Shown: positions 33,809-42,502 of the stretch, in pieces
Layout of the letters: every line of letters starts with the position of its first letter
Position numbering within the stretch: the first letter of the stretch is position 1
DNA from: ChocPot-Mid sp043804925
GTDB lineage: Bacteria > Bacteroidota > Ignavibacteria > Kapaibacteriales > UBA2268
Length of the DNA stretch: 48,747 bases
Reading direction: 5' to 3'
Assembly: GCA_043804925.1 (NCBI GenBank)
Contig: JAZDIP010000027.1
Span: forward strand, 1-48,747
Program-made: the position numbers and the translations under genes
The notes under the pieces: generated by a model
Databases searched by the model: none
What the model saw: the letters and a program-made list of their open reading frames with translations, nothing else
Told to the model about the DNA's origin: nothing

Positions 33809-35158
33809 ATGAAAAAGCACATACCAATATTCATCACAGCAATTCTCTTCTTTTGCTTTTTTAATGTTCTGTGTGCAGAGGAGTGGATGCAATTTACGAA
33901 TGGAATTCAAAAAGAAGAAAATAGTAGATTGCTTACAAATCTTTTTCTTATTGATAGAATTATCATCAAGTCAGATTATTATGGAACATATAAATATTCT
34001 TATGAATATGATAGCATCCATATGCTCATAAAAGAATTTCGCCAAAATTTCAAATTTGAGAAATGGTTGGATAGTATACAAATATTTAATTCGTATGATT
34101 CTATTGGTTCATTACAATCAGTAGTTAAAAGGAAATTTGAAAACGAAGTTTGGATTAATGTTCATGAATATCTGTATACATATGATACATTATTAAATCA
34201 GAAAATTAGAACTTACAAAGAATGGATTTTGGATAAATGGGAGGATAAAAGTCGTGTTATTTATAAATTTGACAATAAAGGAAATCCAGTAAATGAAATT
34301 ACTCAGGTATTTGAGAACGAAAAATGGATTAACGAATATAAGGATATATATGAGCACAACATCTTTAATAATATTCAATCTGAAATACATCAATTCTGGC
34401 AAGAAGAAAGTTGGAACAATATTACATATAGCAATTATTTATATGATTCAACCGGTCTTTTAACAGCAATGAGTTTTATGTACTGGAGGTCTGAAACTTC
34501 AAATTGGTACAATTCATCGAGGAAACTTTTCTTTTACGATAGTAATTTTGTTTTAAATAGTATTCGAGGTGATGAATGGTCAGAAAATAATATGATGTTC
34601 CTGCCAAGTTGGCAAAGAAAATTCGAATATAATAAGAATGGTGATAAACAAACAGAATTTTACGATTATTTTACACAAGACTTTGAATGGGAAAAATACA
34701 GTCAATTATCCTACAGTTATGATTCTGATAATAGATTAATTTTGGTAAATTCCTATAAATGGAATGATTCTCAATGGGTATCCGGAGATAATTCTATATA
34801 TTTTGATGATTACCTCAATAAAAGCTATTGGTTTTCTGCCAACCTATTAGAGATTTACTGGACTTCAGTTACAGAAGTTCAAGATATGAATTATGATAAA
34901 AAATTGGATATCCGGAATTCCCCCAATCCCTTCTCCGAATCAACTACAATTCATTACTATCTCGATGAACCTGCTCTTGTCAGCATTAATATTTACAATT
35001 CTTTCGGGAATAAGATTTGTAATGCAGTCAATGAATTTCAGGACAGCGGAGAACAGCAGTTTGTTTTTGATGGAAAAAATTATCCATCAGGATTTTATTT
35101 TTATACGATTCAAATTGGAGATAGGATTTTAAGTGGGAAGATGGTGTTGATTAAGTGA
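33809..35158 (+). CDS. T9SS-exported repeat protein with YDS/W-rich beta repeats
   Basis: The 449-residue protein has a signal peptide (residues 3-22, FNVLCAEE). It has about eight imperfect repeats of 35-45 residues. Each has a strand pair like YSYEYDSIHMLIKEF, YTYDTLLNQKIRTY or YKFDNKGNPVNEIT, followed by a W-rich turn (KWLDS, VWINV, KWEDK, KWINE, SWNNI). Such repeats resemble YD/RHS-like beta-sheets of Bacteroidota surface proteins. The last 75 residues are a T9SS sorting domain (SPNPFSESTTIHYYLDEP, NIYNSFGNKI, SGFYFYTIQIG, KMVLIK). It is predicted to be surface-exposed. Confidence 0.8.
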   Translation: MKKHIPIFITAILFFCFFNVLCAEEWMQFTNGIQKEENSRLLTNLFLIDRIIIKSDYYGTYKYSYEYDSIHMLIKEFRQNFKFEKWLDSIQIFNSYDSIGSLQSVVKRKFENEVWINVHEYLYTYDTLLNQKIRTYKEWILDKWEDKSRVIYKFDNKGNPVNEITQVFENEKWINEYKDIYEHNIFNNIQSEIHQFWQEESWNNITYSNYLYDSTGLLTAMSFMYWRSETSNWYNSSRKLFFYDSNFVLNSIRGDEWSENNMMFLPSWQRKFEYNKNGDKQTEFYDYFTQDFEWEKYSQLSYSYDSDNRLILVNSYKWNDSQWVSGDNSIYFDDYLNKSYWFSANLLEIYWTSVTEVQDMNYDKKLDIRNSPNPFSESTTIHYYLDEPALVSINIYNSFGNKICNAVNEFQDSGEQQFVFDGKNYPSGFYFYTIQIGDRILSGKMVLIK

Positions 35159-35236
35159 TGATTAAGTTTTTTGCAATATTTTTACTGTTAATTAGTTTTT
35201 TATAAAAATATTATCTTATTTAAAGGAGATTTTGTT

Positions 35237-35452
35237 ATGAAAGAATTATTAATTTCAGAGATAGCAGAAATGACAATTGAAGAGAGAATCAATTTTGTTT
35301 CCGATATTTGGGATTCTATTGCCAAAATACCTGAAAATGTACAGATTCCTGAATGGCATATTCAAGAACTCGAAAGAAGAATTAATCTTAATAATGATAC
35401 ACTTGATAAGGGAACTGAGTGGTCGGAAGTTAAACAACGAATACTAACGTAA
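35237..35452 (+). CDS. Antitoxin, addiction module component (ParD/RelB-like)
   Basis: The 71-residue protein fits the putative addiction module component family (PF09720). It has the helical start LISEIAEMTIEERINFVSDIWDSIAKI and the second part IPEWHIQELERRINLNNDTLDKGTEWSEVKQRI. It has a good GGAG ribosome site about 7 bases before ATG 35237. The toxin gene follows after 11 bases but is frameshifted, so this antitoxin may now have no partner. Confidence 0.85.
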   Translation: MKELLISEIAEMTIEERINFVSDIWDSIAKIPENVQIPEWHIQELERRINLNNDTLDKGTEWSEVKQRILT

Positions 35453-35463
35453 TCAGGACATTT

Positions 35464-35764
35464 ATGTTAATCATTAGTGAAGAAGCTGAAATAGACATAA
35501 AGGAATCATATAATTGGTATGAATCAAAATGCAAAAAATCTTGGAACTCGTTTTATCAATGAACTTGATTCGGTTTTCGAAAAGATTCAGAATGCCCCAC
35601 AAAAATACAATCAAATCCATAAAAATATACGCAGAGCTTTATGCTTGCGGTTTCCATATTCGATATATTTTATTAATAATAATCCTGATATTTTAGTAAT
35701 AGCAGTGCTACATCAAAGAAGAAATCCCGTTTACTGGCAGAATAGATTGCAACAAAATCAATAA
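35464..35764 (+). pseudogene. ParE/RelE-type toxin, frameshifted
   Basis: ATG 35464 starts LIISEEAEIDIKESYNWYES, the normal ParE/RelE beginning, but the frame ends at 35562. The rest, AKNLGTRFINELDSVFEKI, NIRRALCLRFPYSIYFI and VIAVLHQRRNPVYW, lies in the next frame up to 35764. One extra A in the AAAA run near 35527-35530 explains the shift. Corrected, the toxin would be about 99 residues, the family length, with the usual catalytic-site residues. As written, it is inactive. Confidence 0.82.
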
Positions 35765-35816
35765 ATCAATTTATTAATTTCGCTATCTATAATCTGTATC
35801 AAAGACGGAACCGAAA

Positions 35817-36161
35817 TTAACTCAGCAAAACAGCAATTTTTGATAAAACCTCGTTTACTTGTTTAACAGGTAATTTTGCTATAAATGCAGCTTCTCTAAC
35901 TTTCCAGTCGAGATTTTTTATTTGGTCGGATAAAATAGCTCCACTAATAGGAAATCCTTCAGGGATCAAAACTTCAAACGGATAACCTTTAACTTGTGAT
36001 GTTATAGGACACAGCAAAGCCAAACCGACTTTTTCGTTATATTCTATAGGCGAAAGAACAAGAGCAGGTATTCTTCCTGATTGCTCGTGTCCAGATTGAG
36101 GATTAAAATTTAACCAGACCAAATCACCCCTTTGAGGCACATATTTTTTCGTCATTACCAT
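35817..36161 (-). CDS. mazF: MazF-family mRNA interferase toxin
   Basis: MazF cuts free mRNA at short sequences when not held by its antitoxin. The 114-residue protein has the family pattern: VPQRGDLVWLNFNPQSGHEQSGRIPALVLSP, then LALLCPITSQVKGYPFEVLIP, GAILSDQIKNLDWKVREAAFI and a C-terminal helix. The ATG at 36161 overlaps the end of mazE by 7 bases; an ATG at 36155 is also possible. It is intact, in contrast with the ParE-type toxin next to it. Confidence 0.9.
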   Translation of the reverse strand: MVMTKKYVPQRGDLVWLNFNPQSGHEQSGRIPALVLSPIEYNEKVGLALLCPITSQVKGYPFEVLIPEGFPISGAILSDQIKNLDWKVREAAFIAKLPVKQVNEVLSKIAVLLS

Positions 36162-36397
36162 ACCTCGTTGCCTTGAGTTGAACTTGAGTCAATTTCGCTA
36201 TGAATATTTTTTTTGCTGACTTTTGACATTAATTCTATTAATGTAAACTTCGGTTTATGCAAAGGCAGTAATTTTATATAGTCTTTTTCAGGACGAAGTT
36301 CGAGATGAGAACCGTCATCAATATTGAATTGTTCCGCTAAAACTTTTGGTAGCCGAAGCCCAAGTGAATTTCCCCATTTTTTTATTACAGCTTCCAT
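36155..36397 (-). CDS. mazE: MazE-family (AbrB-type) antitoxin
   Basis: I start at ATG 36397, which has AAGGA about 9 bases upstream; the longer frame begins with TTG. The 80-residue protein has the AbrB-fold DNA-binding start MEAVIKKWGNSLGLRLPKVLAEQFNIDDGSHLELRPEKDYI. This is followed by an acidic, disordered toxin-binding tail (KKNIHSEIDSSSTQGNEVW). It neutralises MazF and probably represses this operon. Confidence 0.9.
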   Translation of the reverse strand: MEAVIKKWGNSLGLRLPKVLAEQFNIDDGSHLELRPEKDYIKLLPLHKPKFTLIELMSKVSKKNIHSEIDSSSTQGNEVW

Positions 36398-36468
36398 TTT
36401 ACAATTCCTTAGTTTATACAATGTATATACAAAGATAATACAAATATGTTGAAATTCAAAATGTTTTT

Positions 36469-36798
36469 TTAGCTCAAAATTAAATATATCGAAACAGCGC
36501 CAAGAAATATTCCGGCCCCCTGTTTGATTGAAAGTGATTCACCGAAAAGGAAGATGCCTAAAACGACGATGAGAAGCATCGAGGCGATAGTTAAAACAGG
36601 CGTTAGTTTGCTTACATCAAAATAGCGGAGAAGATATACTTGCAGGAAAAATGTACAGATGTAGAGTACTGCACCTACCGATACAAATATATAAAATTCT
36701 TTTTGCTGAAGCGTGAAAAACGCACCTTTCTTCAATGACACCTGTGCAATTGCTGTCAGCATTATAGTCAAAAATATTAATAGAAATTTGTAATCCAT
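36469..36798 (-). CDS. Small 4-TM EamA/SMR-like transporter, ArnE-like
   Basis: The 109-residue protein has four hydrophobic segments and patterns of the EmrE/ArnE-ArnF kind. LLIFLTIMLTAIAQVSLKKGA near residue 6 and LRYFDVSKLTPVLTIASMLLIVVLGIFLFGESLSIKQGAGIFLGAVSIYLI in the second half are seen. ArnE/F-like proteins flip undecaprenyl-linked sugars. Since a polyprenyl-phosphate GT2 and a DUF2142 membrane protein lie just upstream on the same strand, a flippase for a lipid-linked sugar is a fair guess. Its start codon is preceded by a TTTAGTTCT repeat. Confidence 0.72.
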   Translation of the reverse strand: MDYKFLLIFLTIMLTAIAQVSLKKGAFFTLQQKEFYIFVSVGAVLYICTFFLQVYLLRYFDVSKLTPVLTIASMLLIVVLGIFLFGESLSIKQGAGIFLGAVSIYLILS

Positions 36799-36802
36799 TT
36801 TT

Positions 36803-36960
36803 TTTTAGTTCTTTAGTTCTTTAGTTTTTTAGTTTTTTAGTTCTTTAGTTCTTCTGCTATTCCGTCCTTCTGTTCTTCTGCTATTCCGTCCTTCTGTTCT
36901 TCTGCTATTCCGTCCTTCTGTTCTTCTGCTATTCCGTCTTTCGGTCATTCTGTCTTTTAC
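36803..36960. repeat. 9-base TTTAGTTCT array and four copies of a 24-base unit
   Basis: TTTAGTTCTTTAGTTCTTTA-type DNA runs from 36803 to 36850. Four 24-base units follow (TCTTCTGCTATTCCG and CCTTCTGT) starting at 36850, 36874, 36898 and 36922; the last is degenerate. The first three are identical. There are no spacers between units, so it is a plain tandem repeat. Confidence 0.92.
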
Positions 36961-36963
36961 ATA

Positions 36964-37004
36964 TTAGCTTAACATCCTAATAGTTTAATATCCTAACAGC
37001 CTAA
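36964..37004. repeat. CTTAACATCCTAATAG-type repeat abutting the DUF2142 stop
   Basis: TAACATCCTAATAGTTTAAT, ATCCTAACAGCCTAA: two to three degenerate 14-base units that end one base before the TGA stop (37006-37008) of the minus-strand gene. Confidence 0.55.
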
Positions 37005-37005
37005 A

Positions 37006-38460
37006 TCATGGAACTTTGTAAAATATATTGTCGAGATACATCAGTGTATATGTCAAAGAGAAAATAATGTATGCCGCTAAAATAATTCCACTCCACTTCT
37101 TCCAATTTGGAAATTCAAATTTATTGTTGTAAATAAGAAACAGGATAATTGGAATTGCATGAACAAAGTATCTACCCTGCAAACCAAATATCATATTCGC
37201 ACCAACAGGTGATATAAAATAACTCATAATAATAATTCCGAATATCGAGCCAAAACCAACTACAAAGAAAATTGATTTTTGCCAGAACTTAACAACAATT
37301 TCTTTTTTACTATCCAGAAACGCGACTGTTATCAGTATCAAACCGTGAAAGAAGAAGAACCAATCGGGCAGTAATGTATATGAGTAGCCAAACCTGCCTA
37401 TGGTCCCCCCTGTCCATTCCTGACGAAAGTTATTAATATTCCCGAATATATTTGAAATTATATTTCCGGGATTATTAAGCTGAAAATCAATGTTCATTGA
37501 TTGGTTTTTATACAAATCTTTGAGCAACGCAACGCTGTTATCCAAATGATAGCCCTGAGCGGCAAGGATTTTACTCCATGTCCATCCGGGCAGGTAATAT
37601 AGTATTATACAGAATACAAACATTAGAAGATAGATGTATATACTTCCCAGTTTAATTTTGAATTTGTTAACAGGTATAACAAAGAGCAGGAATGGTATTA
37701 GTGGATATCCCTCTTTCGAATATCTGTGAATGAGTAATACCAGCACAATAAATAGTAATTCACGCCATGTAACAAATGATTTTTCATCGAATGCGAATTT
37801 CAAAACGAGAGCAAAAAATAAAAATGTCAGGGAAATACTCAAAACGTCATATGTAACTGAAGCTCCCTGATAGAGCGGCATAGGAGTTAATGCATAGAGC
37901 ATAAGGACATTTTTAAATACAGGTGTAAACCTTATTGCATAAAAAATTATTATCAGATAGAAAGCCAAACCTCCAATACGCCCCCACCAGTTTAACCAGA
38001 CAGGATTATCATTGATTATTTGTCCGGTGAAAATTCCAAAAACACTAGGTATATATCCGATGGCATTATAATTATAAAGATGGTCATGAATGAATTGCCG
38101 GTTGTTTGGATTCAAAGGAATATCTTCGAGCTCTTTTAATTTGTCTTTGCTGATTTTCATAGTTTCGGAAAAACGGATACCCTGAAATTTTTTAGGTATT
38201 TCAACAACATTTGTTGGAATAACTCCGCCTATTTTATTATCCCCCTGGTCAGGAAGCAGATATCCTTTGGCAATAAAATAGGAGTGGACGAAGTGCCTGT
38301 CCTCATCATTTGACTGCCAGGGAGGATTTACAAAAACAAAATATAAACCAAAAATGATACCAAGAAACAGGAATATCCATTCGGGTTTTAATTTGCCGTT
38401 TATTATTTCTGACAAAGTATTTGACTTCTTTTTTTTCTGTGTTGTTATGCTTTTTGCCAT
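37006..38460 (-). CDS. DUF2142-type multi-spanning membrane protein (glycosyltransferase C-like)
   Basis: The 484-residue protein has about 11 transmembrane segments. It fits DUF2142, a GT-C-like family that probably uses lipid-linked sugars. After the first segment comes VFVNPPWQSNDEDRHFVHSYFIAKG, with the conserved Pro and Asp-Glu-x-x-His of the family, near residue 45. A large loop follows (residues 65-130, with HDHLYNYNAIGYIPSVFG). Further on are PMPLYQGASVTYDVL and LIHRYSKEGYPLIPFLLF. The gene follows the GT2 gene after 9 bases and is probably cotranscribed. The acceptor is unknown. Confidence 0.75.
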   Translation of the reverse strand: MAKSITTQKKKKSNTLSEIINGKLKPEWIFLFLGIIFGLYFVFVNPPWQSNDEDRHFVHSYFIAKGYLLPDQGDNKIGGVIPTNVVEIPKKFQGIRFSETMKISKDKLKELEDIPLNPNNRQFIHDHLYNYNAIGYIPSVFGIFTGQIINDNPVWLNWWGRIGGLAFYLIIIFYAIRFTPVFKNVLMLYALTPMPLYQGASVTYDVLSISLTFLFFALVLKFAFDEKSFVTWRELLFIVLVLLIHRYSKEGYPLIPFLLFVIPVNKFKIKLGSIYIYLLMFVFCIILYYLPGWTWSKILAAQGYHLDNSVALLKDLYKNQSMNIDFQLNNPGNIISNIFGNINNFRQEWTGGTIGRFGYSYTLLPDWFFFFHGLILITVAFLDSKKEIVVKFWQKSIFFVVGFGSIFGIIIMSYFISPVGANMIFGLQGRYFVHAIPIILFLIYNNKFEFPNWKKWSGIILAAYIIFSLTYTLMYLDNIFYKVP

Positions 38461-38469
38461 GACACAATA

Positions 38470-39639
38470 TTATTTATTAACTGTTTTATGAAATTTTAAT
38501 TTGAGAATACTGTAAAAAAAACTGGAAAAAAATATTTGAAAACTGACAATTAATAGAGTTGCCGATACAATTACAATTCTCATTGTATTGCTTATGGATA
38601 AGTCTTTGAACCATCCTCTTTCGAGCAAGACCAATGAGAAAAGAACGCCTGCAAATCCACAGAGAAAAACAACAACCCCAATAAAAATGCCTTTTTCAAG
38701 TGTTGCGTATTTTAATAATCTGTTCAAGCGGGGATGTTCGGGTAACAGCTCTTCCTGAACTGCAAAAACTTTTGTCAGGACAGCAAAAGACACACCCTGA
38801 ACACCGATAATAATCAGTGCTGCAGCATAAAGCATTGTGTGAACATCCAGGTTGAGCTTAGATCCGGGAAGCAGCCAAAGATTTATGGATACTCCCGCTA
38901 CAATCATGAAAATACTCGGATATAAAAAAAGCCATCGTGGACTGAAAAGAAGTAAAAACCTGAGATGCCTCCAACCATCCCGAAATGGTTTTAGATGAGC
39001 AGGTCCTGGTCTTCCGGATGGTAACATCACAACAGGTACTTCCGTAATCTTCTGATTCCTCAATGTAGCTTTGACAATCATCTCGCTTGCGAATTCCATA
39101 CCTGAAGTCCGGAGATTCATATCATTGAATGCTGTTTTTGTAAATCCGCGTAATCCGCAGTGGAAATCCTTAACTTCACTTTTAAAGAAAATTCTGCCTA
39201 AGCCGGATAGAATGGGATTGCCTATATAACGGTTGGCAAATGACATTGCTTTTTTTTCGATACCACCTTTAAATCGGTTACCTACGACGAGTTCATATCC
39301 TTGACGAAGCTTTTCGAGAAATGGCATTAGGTTTTCCAAGTCGTGACTCCCGTCGGAATCACCCATAATGATGTATCTTCCTTTGGCAGATTGAATACCT
39401 CCCATTAAAGCGGCTCCATAACCTTTTTCCTCAACTTGAACAAGTCTTGCACCTTTGTTTAGAATTATATCAATCGAACCATCGGAACTTCCGTTGTCGG
39501 CGACAACAACTTCAGCATCAAGACTATTTCGCTCAATAAATTTTTGAGCTTTTACAATACAATCCTCTATTGTCCCTGATTCGTTTAAGCAGGGCATAAC
39601 AATTGATAATTCATGTTCAAAATATTCAGAGCCGTTCAT
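38470..39639 (-). CDS. Polyprenyl-phosphate sugar GT2 (dolichyl-phosphate mannose synthase-like)
   Basis: The 389-residue protein has an N-terminal GT-A fold. LSIVMPCLNESGTIEDCI opens it at residue 11, VVVADNGSSDGS comes near 44, and YIIMGDSDGSHD, the DxD-like motif, near 90. ELVVGNRFKGGIEKKAM and FHCGLRGFTKTAF follow. It then has four membrane helices in the last 150 residues. This is the form of enzymes that move a sugar from a nucleotide to a polyprenyl phosphate. With the DUF2142 protein and the ArnE-like protein it forms a likely lipid-linked sugar pathway. A 27-codon reading frame ends directly before its ATG, in the same frame. Confidence 0.88.
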   Translation of the reverse strand: MNGSEYFEHELSIVMPCLNESGTIEDCIVKAQKFIERNSLDAEVVVADNGSSDGSIDIILNKGARLVQVEEKGYGAALMGGIQSAKGRYIIMGDSDGSHDLENLMPFLEKLRQGYELVVGNRFKGGIEKKAMSFANRYIGNPILSGLGRIFFKSEVKDFHCGLRGFTKTAFNDMNLRTSGMEFASEMIVKATLRNQKITEVPVVMLPSGRPGPAHLKPFRDGWRHLRFLLLFSPRWLFLYPSIFMIVAGVSINLWLLPGSKLNLDVHTMLYAAALIIIGVQGVSFAVLTKVFAVQEELLPEHPRLNRLLKYATLEKGIFIGVVVFLCGFAGVLFSLVLLERGWFKDLSISNTMRIVIVSATLLIVSFQIFFSSFFYSILKLKFHKTVNK

Positions 39640-39723
39640 TTAACAATTTCTATATTTTGTAAAAACAGCGTTTTGCCAGTTGTTAAAACTTTCAATAACA
39701 CGGTCAGTTCTTGTATCTGACAT
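39640..39723 (-). CDS. Possible 27-residue leader peptide before the GT2 gene
   Basis: ATG 39723 opens MSDTRTDRVIESFNNWQNAV, then FTKYRNC and a TAA stop at 39642-39640. The stop is followed with no gap by the GT2 ATG at 39639, in the same frame. It may be a small leader whose translation feeds the GT2 start, or the former N-terminus of the GT2 cut off by a nonsense change. There is no homology evidence for it. Confidence 0.35.
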   Translation of the reverse strand: MSDTRTDRVIESFNNWQNAVFTKYRNC

Positions 39724-39962
39724 TATATAAAACACTAAAATACAAAAATATATTGTTATAGTCAACAGGCGGAAGTTGTCAACTGACAGTTGTATTTGTG
39801 GATTGCAATTTACCGAAAAGCATTTTAGGTGATAATATTTACGCTAAATATAATTTATATTCGTAGAATTAAAAAAATTTGCTTAAATTTCAATTTGTAG
39901 TTAATTGAATATTTGCAGTCAGTTAACAGTTTACCGTATGAAGACGGATTAAGGTAATTGAA
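39724..39962. other. Divergent promoter region
   Basis: About 240 bases between the small leader frame and the kinase gene, both transcribed outward. I see no RNA gene. GTTGTCAACTGACAGTTGT near 39774 contains the CAACTGACAG word of the repeat at 921-1049. TATTTG at 39910 may be part of a promoter. Confidence 0.4.
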
Positions 39963-42500
39963 ATGAAAAATTTAATTTCAGATAATCTGAAGAATAACAG
40001 GGTAATGATAGATATAGTTGTAATTGGTGCAATTGCAACAGTATTGATACTTATTATCTCTTCATCGGGATATTTTCTAAAGTATTTTAGTCAAAGTCTG
40101 GCAAAAGATTCCCACGGTGTTGCTGAATGGCTTATTATTCTTATTATCATATCTATATCATTAATTGTCTTCTCTGTCAGAAGATGGTTTGAATTAAGAG
40201 ACGAAGTTTTTAGGCGAAAAGACATGGAACGGCGGATGTTCAAGAGCCGTGCAGAACTTCAGGCAGTTCTTGATGGTGTTCCTGATATGATAATGCAGGT
40301 TGATACAAACTTGAAAATACTTTGGGCTAACAAAGCAGTCTTGAACAGAGATGCTCAAGCATTAGGAAAAACATGCAAGGAAGCATTTTCCATAATTGGT
40401 GAATCTGTTATTGAAACATACAGCAAATGGGCTATGGTAACAGGTATAATCGAAAAAGGAATAAAGTACCAGCCGACAATGATTGATGATGATACCGGAA
40501 GTTATTGGGAAGGCATTGGGATTCCTTTGAAGGCAAAAGACGGTACTATTTATGGTGCAATTGCTATTGGTCGTGACGTAACCGAAAGAATGAGAATCGA
40601 GCATACTTCCAACCTTTTGGCGTCAATCATGGAGTCAACCGACGATGCCATTTACGGTATGACATTTGATACTACCGTACTGAGTTGGAATTTGGGAGCA
40701 GAAAATATTTATGGGTATTACCCCGGTGAAATAATTGGCACAAAAGCAAATAAAACAATACCTCCCGAGGATAGAGATTTCTTTTTGGGAAAAATAGAAA
40801 AAGTTATTCGCTCACAAGAGATAGAAAGGTTTGAATATAAGCGGAACAGGAAAGACCAGAAACAGATATTTGTATCTGTAACTCTTTGTCCTTTTGTAGA
40901 TGCAACCGGAAGAAAGATAGGGGTTTCGGCAATTGACAGGGATATCACACAAAGAAAGAAAGCCGAACAGGCATTAATCGAAAGTGAATCAAGATATAGG
41001 GAGCTATTTGCGAACATGTCAAGCGGAGTTGCGGTTTATGAAGCAATTAACAACGGAAAGGATTTTATATTTAAAGACATGAATCACGGAGCCGAAAAGA
41101 TTGAAAACATGGAACGTGGACAACTAATCAATAAAAAATGTAGCTATATATTCGAAAGGGCAAATATTCCGGAAGCTATGGATATTATTAGAAATGTTTA
41201 CAAAACAGGTAAATCTGCACAGCATTTATTAACGATTAAAAATAATAACCGGGTTCAAAGTTGGCGGGACAATCGTTTGTATAAGTTACCAAGCGGTGAA
41301 ATTGTCGCTATTTATGATGATATTACTGAAAGAGTTGTTGCAGAAGAAGCATTGAAAGGCAGTGAGGAAAAGTTCCGGACTCTTGTAAGTACTGCTCCCG
41401 ATGGAATAGTTCTAATAGACATAGGAGGTACAATAATTGAAGTAAACCTGGCATTTGCCGATATATTTGAATTTGAAAGAAACGAAATTCTGGGTAAAAA
41501 TTTTACCGATTTCTTTCCTGAAGGAATGACCAAAGAAAAAGCTTTGGAGATATTGGGAATTGAATCGAATAACAATAAAATGATGTCTAAAAGGAAATCT
41601 ACAGAAGACTTTAATCTACTACAAAGAGAAATCAAGACAAAATCGAAAAGCGGCAGGGAAATATATATAGAACTCTCGATTGCACATTTACAGGATGAGT
41701 TAGGCAATCTTACAGGTATGATTGCCATAACCAGAGATGTGAGTATAAGAAAACAATATGAATATGAGTTAAAGGATTCGAGGGAACAAATGCGAAACCT
41801 TGCAATCCACTTACAATCTGCCCGTGAAGAAGAGCGGAAAAATATTGCTTTTGAAATTCATGATGAACTAGGATATGCTTTGACTGCTTTGAAGCTGGAT
41901 TTAGCATGGCTGATGAAGAAAACAAACACAAGCGATAATACGATTATCAGTAAATCAAAAACAATGGCTGAGTTGATTGACACAACAATTAATAAGGTCA
42001 GGACAATTTCTACACAGCTTAGACCGTCAATATTAGACCATTTTGGATTGATTGCGGCTATTGAATGGCAGGCGAATGAATTTCAGAAGCGAACTGCAAT
42101 AAGATGCAAGGTTGTTTTAGAACCGACTGATATGCAGTTCAAAGACCCATTCAGCACTGCTATATTCAGGATATTTCAAGAAACTTTAACTAATATTGCA
42201 AGGCATGCTAAAGCTTCGAGGGTTGATGTTAGTTTGCAGAGAAAAGGAGAAGGGAAAAAGGAAAATGGAGAAGAGAATGATGAAAGTTATTTGGAATTGA
42301 GGGTCAGTGATAATGGAGTTGGTTTGTCAAAGGATGAATTGATAAATCCGAAATCATTGGGATTAATCGGAATCCGGGAAAGAGCCAAATCTCTTGGCGG
42401 GAATGTTGAATTTATAAGCGATAATCGTTTAACCAATGAAAGCGGTTCCGGGACAACGGTTTTATTAACGATACCAATTAAAGAAATTATAAAGGAATAA
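39963..42500 (+). CDS. PAS-domain sensor histidine kinase (HisKA_3 type)
   Basis: The 845-residue protein has two N-terminal membrane segments (about residues 15-37 and 55-75). Four PAS modules follow at roughly 90-210, 215-335, 345-465 and 470-605, each closed by the PAC-like TGRKIGVSAIDRDITQRKKA or LTGMIAITRDVSIRKQ pattern. The HisKA_3 domain carries the phosphorylated His633 in IAFEIHDELGYALTALK. A HATPase domain follows with NIARHAKASRVDV (N box), VSDNGVG (G1) and LGLIGIRERAKSLGG (G2). The response regulator gene begins two bases after its stop. A purine stretch RKGEGKKENGEENDE near 760-774 inside the ATPase matches an intergenic repeat. Confidence 0.92.
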   Translation: MKNLISDNLKNNRVMIDIVVIGAIATVLILIISSSGYFLKYFSQSLAKDSHGVAEWLIILIIISISLIVFSVRRWFELRDEVFRRKDMERRMFKSRAELQAVLDGVPDMIMQVDTNLKILWANKAVLNRDAQALGKTCKEAFSIIGESVIETYSKWAMVTGIIEKGIKYQPTMIDDDTGSYWEGIGIPLKAKDGTIYGAIAIGRDVTERMRIEHTSNLLASIMESTDDAIYGMTFDTTVLSWNLGAENIYGYYPGEIIGTKANKTIPPEDRDFFLGKIEKVIRSQEIERFEYKRNRKDQKQIFVSVTLCPFVDATGRKIGVSAIDRDITQRKKAEQALIESESRYRELFANMSSGVAVYEAINNGKDFIFKDMNHGAEKIENMERGQLINKKCSYIFERANIPEAMDIIRNVYKTGKSAQHLLTIKNNNRVQSWRDNRLYKLPSGEIVAIYDDITERVVAEEALKGSEEKFRTLVSTAPDGIVLIDIGGTIIEVNLAFADIFEFERNEILGKNFTDFFPEGMTKEKALEILGIESNNNKMMSKRKSTEDFNLLQREIKTKSKSGREIYIELSIAHLQDELGNLTGMIAITRDVSIRKQYEYELKDSREQMRNLAIHLQSAREEERKNIAFEIHDELGYALTALKLDLAWLMKKTNTSDNTIISKSKTMAELIDTTINKVRTISTQLRPSILDHFGLIAAIEWQANEFQKRTAIRCKVVLEPTDMQFKDPFSTAIFRIFQETLTNIARHAKASRVDVSLQRKGEGKKENGEENDESYLELRVSDNGVGLSKDELINPKSLGLIGIRERAKSLGGNVEFISDNRLTNESGSGTTVLLTIPIKEIIKE
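42246..42265 (+). repeat. Purine repeat word inside the kinase ATPase domain
   Basis: GGAGAAGGGAAAAAGGAAAA here is identical to 17954-17973, in the intergenic array behind the ATP-grasp gene. It codes for GEGKKEN in the loop before the G1 strand and keeps the frame. Confidence 0.75.
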
Positions 42501-42502
42501 GT

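Noticed and set aside
36850..36945. Four 24-base repeats, considered as a CRISPR array
   Set aside because: The units follow each other with no spacers, lack the usual repeat form, and no cas genes are present. It is a plain tandem repeat.
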